Shown: in pieces, positions 58,435 through 64,000 of the stretch
Numbering within the stretch: the stretch's first letter is position 1
Layout: each line of letters begins with the position of its first letter
Made by a program: the position numbers and the translations under genes
The notes under the pieces: model-generated
The model's input: only the letters and a program-made list of their open reading frames with translations
What the model was told of the DNA's origin: nothing
Databases searched by the model: none
Source of the DNA: Propionibacteriaceae bacterium
GTDB lineage: Bacteria; Actinomycetota; Actinomycetes; Propionibacteriales; Propionibacteriaceae
Direction of reading: 5' to 3'
DNA length: 64,000 bases
NCBI GenBank assembly: GCA_016717345.1
Contig: JADKFR010000001.1
Coordinates: 248,001 to 312,000, forward strand

Positions 58435-59045
58435 ACCCGCCGCGGGTCATCCTCGCTTCAGCCTCGCCGGCGCGACTGACGACGCTGCGGCAGGCCGGGT
58501 TGGACCCTGATGTCATCGTGTCAGGGGTTGACGAGGACGCTCTCAGCGCGCCTGACCCCACCCGGCTGGTTGCCCTCCTGGCCCGCGCCAAAGCTGAGGC
58601 CGTCGCGGCGGGCCGCCCCGAGGACGGCGTCCTGATCATCGGGTGCGACTCGTTGCTGGAGTTCGACGGCGACGTGTACGGCAAGCCGGCCAGCGCCGCC
58701 CAGGCCGTCGAGAGGTGGCGCCGGATGCGAGGCGCCGCTGGGGTGTTGCGGACCGGGCACCACGTGATCGCCCGCCTCGGCGGCGCCGAACACTCGCTCA
58801 CCCGGGTGGCCAGCACCACCGTCCACTTCGCCGAACTCTCCGACGACGAGATCGACGCCTACGTCGCGACCGGCGAGCCCGAGCAGGTGGCGGGGGCGTT
58901 CACCATCGACGGGCTCGGAGGCGCCTACGTGCGTTCCCTGTCAGGGGACCCGCACGCGGTGGTGGGCATCAGCCTGCCGCTGCTGCGCGAGATGCTCGCC
59001 GAGCTGGGCGTCACCTGGCACCACCTGTGGCGCCCGCCGGCCTGA
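58431..59045 (+). CDS. maf: Maf-family nucleotide pyrophosphatase (CTG start proposed)
   Basis: A 204-residue Maf/YceF protein that hydrolyses non-canonical or normal (d)NTPs and UTP to monophosphates. Motifs are the N-terminal VILASASPARL, the acidic GVDEDAL, IIGCDSLLEFDG, and GAFTIDGLGG near the end. The usual start codons are absent near the family N-terminus; the only earlier one in frame, GTG 58329, would add 34 residues over the end of DUF937. A CTG at 58431, forming a CTGA overlap with the DUF937 stop, gives MNPPRVILASASPARL and the normal length. This is an inferred, unusual start. Confidence 0.85.
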   Translation: MNPPRVILASASPARLTTLRQAGLDPDVIVSGVDEDALSAPDPTRLVALLARAKAEAVAAGRPEDGVLIIGCDSLLEFDGDVYGKPASAAQAVERWRRMRGAAGVLRTGHHVIARLGGAEHSLTRVASTTVHFAELSDDEIDAYVATGEPEQVAGAFTIDGLGGAYVRSLSGDPHAVVGISLPLLREMLAELGVTWHHLWRPPA

Positions 59046-59141
59046 ACCACGCCGCGCACGACCCCTCACAGCGACGGATCCCCCCGCTCGCTGGAGGTGG
59101 AATCCCGGGAATCGGTCGCCACCCGATAGCCTTGCGTGGAT

Positions 59142-60054
59142 ATGTCTGGAACTCAGAACCTTCCCGAGACGACGCGGGCCTCCTCGATCCTGCCGGCCTG
59201 GCTGCGCGCCATGCGTCCCAAGCAGTGGGTCAAGAACGTCCTGGTGCTCGCCGCCCCCCTGGCCGCCGGCCGGCTGTTCGAACCCGCCGTGATGGTGGCC
59301 TCCCTGTGGGCCTTCGTGGCGTTCTCGCTGGTCAGCGCCTCGATCTACCTCATCAACGACATCCGGGACGTCGAGGCCGACCGGCTTCACCCCAAGAAGC
59401 GGTTCCGTCCGATCGCGGCAGGTGAGTTGCGGCCCGGGGTCGCCTACTTCCTGGCCGCGGCCTGCCTGGTCGGCAGCCTCGCCCTCGGCTTCTGGGTGAA
59501 CGTCCTGCTGGGCGTCACCCTGGCGGTCTACTGGGTGCTGCAGGTCGGCTACTCGCTGTTCTGGAAGCACCAGCCGATCATCGACCTGGCCATGGTGGCC
59601 GCCGGCTTCCTGTTGCGCGCCGTCGCCGGCGGTGTCGCCTCCGGCCTGGTTCTGAGCCAGTGGTTCTTGTTGGTGGCCTCCTTCGGCTCCCTGTTCATGG
59701 TGGCCGGTAAGCGCTACTCGGAACTGAAGGAAGCTGGGCGCCGAGGCCGGCACCCGGGCGTCCCTCGAGCGGTATTCGGAGAGCTACCTGCGTGAGGTCT
59801 GGTCGGTCTCGATCGCGATCGTGATCATGTCGTACAGCCTGTGGGCCTTCGAGCAGCGCTACGCCCAACCGTTCGGAGTCGCCTGGACCGCCATCTCGAT
59901 CGCCCCCTTCACCCTGGCGGTCCTGCGTTACGCGATGAAGGTCGACCAGGGTCAGGCGGGCGAACCGGAGGATGTCGTGGTGTCCGACCGCATTCTGCAG
60001 GTCCTTGCTGTGCTCTGGGTGATCCCGGTGGCGATCGCCGTCTTCGGCGTATGA
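59142..60054 (+). pseudogene. Decaprenyl-phosphate phosphoribosyltransferase (UbiA type), frameshifted
   Basis: A UbiA-family prenyl-phosphate phosphoribosyltransferase, which makes decaprenyl-phosphoryl-phosphoribose for arabinan-type wall sugars. The first frame reads from ATG 59142 with RAMRPKQWVKNVLVLAAPLA, the substrate motif NDIRDVEADRLHPKKRFRPI, and FMVAGKRYSELKE. At about 59727-59736 the homology leaves this frame and continues one base later as LGAEAGTRASLERYSESYLRE, then SLWAFEQRYAQPFG and GQAGEPEDVV to TGA 60054. In the first frame the protein ends at 59795. Both parts match the family fully, so one base is extra, or two are missing. No upstream ribosome site is obvious; leaderless initiation at 59136 or 59142 is possible. 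Confidence 0.85.
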
Positions 60055-60722
60055 CCCGTCCGGTCGCGCTGGTCACCGGCGCCTCGCGCGGAATCGGGCT
60101 GGCGATCGCGCGGGAATTGGGCAGCACGCACCACGTCCTGGTGGGCGGACGGGACGCGACGGCCGTCCACGAGGTGGTCGACGCCCTCCCTTCCGCGGCC
60201 CCCTTTGTTGCCGACGTCACCGACGAAGCGGCCCTGACCGCCCGCTGCGCGGAGATCGACCGCCTCGACGTGCTGGTGCATTCGGCCGGCCAGGTGGCCT
60301 TCGGCCCGCTGGCCGAGTCGTCGACGGCCCAGTGGCGCGCCGTGCTCGAACTGAACGTGATCGCACCCACGACGCTGACCCGCCTGCTGCTGCCTGGCCT
60401 CCGGGCCAGTCGCGGCCTGGTGATCTTTGTGAACTCGGGTGCCGGACTGCAGACCTGGGCCGGATTCTCCGCCTATTCGGCGAGCAAGTACGCGCTGACC
60501 GCCCTGGCGGACGCCCTGCGCGCCGAGGAACGCGGCACGGTGCGCGTCACGTCGCTCCATCCCGGGCGGGTCGCCACCGACATGCAGGTCGAACTCAGCG
60601 CCCTGCAGGGCCGGCCCTACCGGGCTGCTGACTACCTCGATCCTGCCGAGGTGGCCCGGGCCGTCCGACTGGCCGTGGAGCTCGCCCCGGGGGCGAGCGC
60701 GGAATCGATCCGCCTCAGCTGA
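60051..60722 (+). CDS. Short-chain dehydrogenase/reductase
   Basis: A 223-residue SDR oxidoreductase. The cofactor-binding TGASRGIG (residues 9-16) is clear, the catalytic Ser (VNSGAG) and YSASKYA (Tyr and Lys) follow, and the Asp that selects NAD or NADP cannot be decided by eye. The ATG at 60051 overlaps the stop of the phosphoribosyltransferase second part (ATGA), so it is coupled to that gene's second frame. That coupling argues that ribosomes do, or recently did, reach the second part. Substrate unknown; a role in modifying the same prenyl-linked sugar is possible. Confidence 0.88.
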   Translation: MTRPVALVTGASRGIGLAIARELGSTHHVLVGGRDATAVHEVVDALPSAAPFVADVTDEAALTARCAEIDRLDVLVHSAGQVAFGPLAESSTAQWRAVLELNVIAPTTLTRLLLPGLRASRGLVIFVNSGAGLQTWAGFSAYSASKYALTALADALRAEERGTVRVTSLHPGRVATDMQVELSALQGRPYRAADYLDPAEVARAVRLAVELAPGASAESIRLS

Positions 60723-60737
60723 GCCGCAGGCCGGCCG

Positions 60738-61373
60738 TCAGTGGTGTTCCAGCGTCAGGCCGATCCCGAAGGCCAGCATGGCCGTCCCCGCTACTCCGTC
60801 CACGACCCTCGCACCACGACCGTGGGTGAGGAAGCGCTTCAAGGCCTGCGAGCTCAGGATCACCACGGTGAACCACGCCATCGCCATCAGGGCGTGGATC
60901 CCTGCCAACAGGGTGCCGAGCAGCACCGGGTTGTACCCCACCGGCAGGAACAGCGGCAGGAGCGTCAGGTAGAAGACCGCCATCTTCGGATTCAGCAGGT
61001 CCGTCAGGAGGCCCTTGGCGAAGGCCGCGCCCCAGCCGACGTCCTCCACAGCCACCTCGGCAATCTCGCCCAGGCCGTCCCCCCGCCAGGCGGCCCGCAG
61101 GTAGCCCCAGGCGAGCCACAGCAGGTAGGCCACTCCGGCGAAGCGCAGCACGTTGTAGGCGGCCTGGGACGCGACGAACAGGGCGGCCAGCCCGGCTGCC
61201 GCCGCAACGCCCCACAAGAGTGCCCCCACACAGATCCCCATCGCCGTCGCGAAGGCGACCGACCGCCGTCCCCGCAGGGATTGGCGGAGCACCAGAACCA
61301 TGTCCAGCCCAGGGGTCAGCGTGACCACCAGGGCCATCAGCGTGAAGGCGATCACGGACTGGGCAAGATCCAT
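60738..61373 (-). CDS. LysE/RhtB-family amino acid exporter
   Basis: A 211-residue membrane protein with six helices. The N-terminal LAQSVIAFTLMALVVTLTPGLDMVLVLRQSL and AYNVLRFAGVAYLLWLAWGYL are typical, and LLTDLLNPKMAVFYLTLLPLF is the signature segment. It exports amino acids or small metabolites; the substrate is unknown. It is convergent with the SDR gene (15 bases between stops) and follows corA on the same strand. Confidence 0.92.
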   Translation of the reverse strand: MDLAQSVIAFTLMALVVTLTPGLDMVLVLRQSLRGRRSVAFATAMGICVGALLWGVAAAAGLAALFVASQAAYNVLRFAGVAYLLWLAWGYLRAAWRGDGLGEIAEVAVEDVGWGAAFAKGLLTDLLNPKMAVFYLTLLPLFLPVGYNPVLLGTLLAGIHALMAMAWFTVVILSSQALKRFLTHGRGARVVDGVAGTAMLAFGIGLTLEHH

Positions 61374-61404
61374 GGCCGCATGGTAGCGGCCGAACCGGCT
61401 GCGC

Positions 61405-62397
61405 TCAGATCCAGTCGACCTTGCGGAACAAGGCGTACAGGCCCACCGTTCCGCCCAGGATCGTGACCACGCTGAGCCACAGCCCGAAGGCGTCGGCGAA
61501 CCCCGGGTACGGGATGTTCTGTCCGAACCAGCCGGTGACCGCGGTCGGGACCGCGATGATCGCAGCCCAGGAGGCGAGCTTTTTCATGACCTCGTTGAGA
61601 CGGGCGTCCTGCAGCGAAAGGTTGGTCTCAAAGATGCTCCCGACCACGTCCCGCAGCGACTCGGTCCACTCCGAGGCCCGGATCACGTGGTCGTAGAGGT
61701 CGTTGAAGTAGCCGTCCAGCTCGCGGGCCATGGAGTTGCCACTGGCGGCGCGATAACGCATCACGGCTGTGACGACCTCGCGCATGGGAAGCACCACGCG
61801 ACGCAGCTGCACGAGGGCCTTGCGGATCCCGAAGATGCGCTGCTGCACCAGCCGGGTCTGGAGGGCCTCATCGAAGAGTTGGTCCTCCAAGGCCTCCAGG
61901 GCGTCATCCATCGCCTGAATGGCCTCGAAATGGCCGTCCACGAAGGTGTCGAGCATGCCGTAGACCAGCGCGCTGACGCCGTGCTCCAGCAGTCCGTCGG
62001 TCTCCCACCGTTGCACGACCTCGTCCAGTTCTCCGTGTTCGGCGGTACGCACCGTGATCAGGCCGCTGGCCATCACGAAGGCCGAAACCCGCGGGGTCTC
62101 CAGGTGAACCCTCAGGCCGTCCTCGACGCTCAGCCGCGTGGCATAGCAGGTCAAGAAGGTGTGACCGGGGTGGCGGGTGGCCTTGGGACGCTCCCGAGGC
62201 TCGACGGCGTCCTCGACCGCCAAAGGGTCGAGCGCCAACTCCCGGGCCAACTCGGTCAGCAGCGCGGGCTCGGGATCGACCAGATCCAGCCAGACCAGGC
62301 AGCCGGGGTCGGCCAGCAGCCCGTCCAACTCCTCAAGCGGGAAATCCTGACGGACGCTCCGACCTTCCCGCCACACCCGGCCCTGCAACGTACTCAC
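61405..62397 (-). CDS. corA: CorA-family magnesium/cobalt channel
   Basis: A 330-residue CorA-type divalent cation channel subunit: a cytoplasmic domain of about 265 residues and two C-terminal membrane helices. The selectivity loop normally reads GMN; here it is GQN (292-294, WFGQNIPYPGF). Other members of the superfamily keep a polar substitution at this site, so cation choice may differ (for example Zn2+ or Mg2+). The GTG at 62397 has no upstream homologous sequence. It is divergent from accA, with a 251-base spacer that holds both promoters (a TAGACT -10-like box at 62597-62602 suits accA) and no gene. Confidence 0.9.
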   Translation of the reverse strand: MSTLQGRVWREGRSVRQDFPLEELDGLLADPGCLVWLDLVDPEPALLTELARELALDPLAVEDAVEPRERPKATRHPGHTFLTCYATRLSVEDGLRVHLETPRVSAFVMASGLITVRTAEHGELDEVVQRWETDGLLEHGVSALVYGMLDTFVDGHFEAIQAMDDALEALEDQLFDEALQTRLVQQRIFGIRKALVQLRRVVLPMREVVTAVMRYRAASGNSMARELDGYFNDLYDHVIRASEWTESLRDVVGSIFETNLSLQDARLNEVMKKLASWAAIIAVPTAVTGWFGQNIPYPGFADAFGLWLSVVTILGGTVGLYALFRKVDWI

Positions 62398-62648
62398 CGG
62401 CTCAGCATGACACCTGGGACGGCTCGGGCGCGGCAGGCGCGGAACGCGCACCCGGGCGACCGCTGTCGAGGCTGCCGGCGTCACGGTCACCGCACCCACC
62501 GCCCGCTCGCTGACGGCCCGGTGAGGGCGTCGTCACAGCCGGAACCGGGCGCGAACGGATCCGGCCAAAGCGGCTGAAAGCGCTCCCGCTTGGCCATAGA
62601 CTCCGACCAGACTGCCGGCGTCGCACGGTTCGATTCGAGGAGATGTCC

Positions 62649-64000
62649 ATGCCGATCACTAAGGTCCTGGTTGCGAATCGTGGGGAGATCGCCGTTCGGG
62701 TGATCCGGGCGGCTCGGGATGCGGGGCTGGCGAGCGTGGCGGTCTACGCAGATCCGGACGCCGACTCGGTCTTCGTCGGCCTCGCTGACGAAGCCTTCGC
62801 GCTGAACGGCTTGACACCCGCGGCCACCTACCTCGACATCGGCAAGATCCTCGCGGTAGCGGAGCGTAGTGGCGCCGACGCGATCCACCCGGGGTACGGC
62901 TTCCTCGCCGAGAACGCCCAATTCGCGCAGGCCGTGATCGATGCCGGGCTGATCTGGATCGGCCCGCCCCCGTCCGCGATCGAAGCCCTTGGCGACAAGG
63001 TTCAGGCCCGTCACATCGCCCAGAAGGTCGGGGCGCCCCTCGTCCCGGGCACGGCGGACCCGGTTGCTGACGCCGATGAGGTCGTGGCGTTCGCCACCCA
63101 GCACGGGCTCCCGATCGCCATCAAGGCAGCCTTCGGCGGCGGCGGCCGCGGACTCAAGGTCGCCCGCACGCTCGACGAGGTGCCCGAGCTCTTCGAGTCC
63201 GCCACCCGCGAGGCAGTCACCGCCTTCGGCCGGGGTGAGTGCTTCGTGGAGCGCTACCTCGACAAGCCGCGCCACGTTGAGACTCAGTGCCTGGCCGACA
63301 GCCACGGCAACGTGGTGGTGGTATCCACCCGCGACTGCTCCCTGCAGCGACGCCATCAAAAACTGGTCGAGGAAGCCCCGGCACCGTTCCTCACCGACGA
63401 CCAACTGGCCCAGCTGTACACCTCCAGCAAGGCGATCCTGACCGAGGCGGGCTATGTGGGCGCCGGGACCTGCGAATTCCTGGTGGGCCAGGACGGCACC
63501 ATCTCCTTCCTCGAGGTCAACACCCGACTCCAGGTCGAGCACCCGGTGTCGGAAGAGGTCACCGGCCTCGATCTGGTGCGGGAGATGTTCCGGATCGCCA
63601 ATGGCGAGGAGCTCGGCTACGACGATCCCGTCGTGCGCGGGCACTCGATCGAGTTCCGGATCAACGCCGAGGATCCGGGCCGCAGCTTCATGCCCGCTCC
63701 CGGAACCCTGACCGCCTGGCAACCGCCCACCGGCCCCGGCGTCCGGGTCGACGAGGGCTACAAGGCGGGGATGGCCGTCCCTGGCTCCTTCGACTCCCTG
63801 GTCGCCAAGATCATCGTCACCGGCGCGAACCGCGCTGACGCCATCGCCCGCTCGCGCCGGGCCCTGGCCGAGACGGTGCTGGAGGGAATGCCGTCGGCGA
63901 TCCCGTTCCACAAGGCGGTTCTCAACGATCCGGCCTACGTGGCGGCCGACGGCGACTTCGGCGTGCATACCCGCTGGATCGAGACCGAGTTCTCCACCGT
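62649..64000 (+). CDS. accA3: Acyl-CoA carboxylase alpha chain, biotin carboxylase part (partial)
   Basis: The window ends inside this gene: 450 codons from ATG 62649, preceded by GAGGAG. It is the biotin carboxylase half, in the position of Rv3285 (AccA3), with MPITKVLVANRGEIAVRVIRAA at the start, the Gly-rich ATP loop KAAFGGGGRGLKV, ECFVERYLDKPRHVE and the active-site EVNTRLQVEHPVSE. The biotin carrier domain with its AMKM lysine must lie beyond the window. It forms the complex with AccD5 and AccE and is biotinylated by BirA of this window. Confidence 0.95.
   Translation, partial: MPITKVLVANRGEIAVRVIRAARDAGLASVAVYADPDADSVFVGLADEAFALNGLTPAATYLDIGKILAVAERSGADAIHPGYGFLAENAQFAQAVIDAGLIWIGPPPSAIEALGDKVQARHIAQKVGAPLVPGTADPVADADEVVAFATQHGLPIAIKAAFGGGGRGLKVARTLDEVPELFESATREAVTAFGRGECFVERYLDKPRHVETQCLADSHGNVVVVSTRDCSLQRRHQKLVEEAPAPFLTDDQLAQLYTSSKAILTEAGYVGAGTCEFLVGQDGTISFLEVNTRLQVEHPVSEEVTGLDLVREMFRIANGEELGYDDPVVRGHSIEFRINAEDPGRSFMPAPGTLTAWQPPTGPGVRVDEGYKAGMAVPGSFDSLVAKIIVTGANRADAIARSRRALAETVLEGMPSAIPFHKAVLNDPAYVAADGDFGVHTRWIETEFST

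Overview
The window is a chromosomal segment of a high-GC Gram-positive bacterium. Markers of an actinobacterium are a WhiB2-type regulator, MurT/GatD lipid II amidation genes, DUF3039, DUF3499, DUF5719 and DUF2017 proteins, an AccD5/AccE/AccA3-type acyl-CoA carboxylase and class II PPK2. The carboxylase proteins and the general gene set suggest Propionibacteriales; that placement is inference. Genes are dense, GTG starts are common, and many operons are joined by 4-base ATGA or GTGA overlaps. No phage, integrase, insertion sequence, rRNA or CRISPR array is visible.

Layout. 1-10,300: the end of an Ig-like surface protein, a lipoprotein, a short winged-helix protein, a propeller-like protein, a lone E2 acyltransferase domain, tRNA-Arg, a DinB-fold protein, PPK2, oligoribonuclease, tRNA-His, an SGNH esterase, murT-gatD, a heptamer repeat tract beside a perfect DnaA-box sequence, an AbiEi/DUF559-like protein and tRNA-Lys. 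10,300-17,400: a three-gene sugar ABC importer without its ATPase, DUF3618, a Bcp peroxiredoxin, an FAD oxidase, tRNA-Leu and glutaminase. 17,400-21,400: a minus-strand operon rph-rdgB-thyA-folA-dinB. 21,450-22,130: a plus-strand pair (a Cys-rich mini-protein and a rhodanese lipoprotein) behind a CsoR/CstR-type palindrome. 22,170-28,700: murI, feoA-feoB-feoC, clpS-DUF2017 and, in the opposite direction, pncB-pncA. 28,700-37,300: malQ, marR, a RecQ-phosphoribosyltransferase fusion, an MFS exporter, DUF3039, a SixA-like phosphatase and ahcY.

37,300-64,000 follows the order of the Mycobacterium tuberculosis interval from about Rv3256c to Rv3285. It holds SIS protein, Trm112-like, manB, DUF3499, degenerate zincin, DUF5719, large glycosyltransferase, whiB2, manC, TIGR03089, serine hydrolase, LCP ligase, purE/purK, S51 peptidase, gtrA, PH protein, birA, accD, accE, DUF937, maf, a frameshifted decaprenyl-phosphate phosphoribosyltransferase, SDR, LysE, CorA and the start of accA. 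The block joins GDP-mannose supply (manB, manC), envelope polymer assembly and biotin-dependent carboxylation: BirA biotinylates the AccA subunit that works with AccD/AccE. The 20,000-28,150 part likewise follows Rv1330c-Rv1341 (pncB, clpS, DUF2017, murI, rph, rdgB), with the feo operon and the CsoR-box pair as local differences.

Best leads: the CsoR-box-controlled Cys-rich protein/rhodanese unit, the clean frameshift in the phosphoribosyltransferase, the iron-box-like palindrome touching the feoA start with a Cys insertion in FeoB, the heptamer/DnaA-box tract, and the RecQ-phosphoribosyltransferase fusion.
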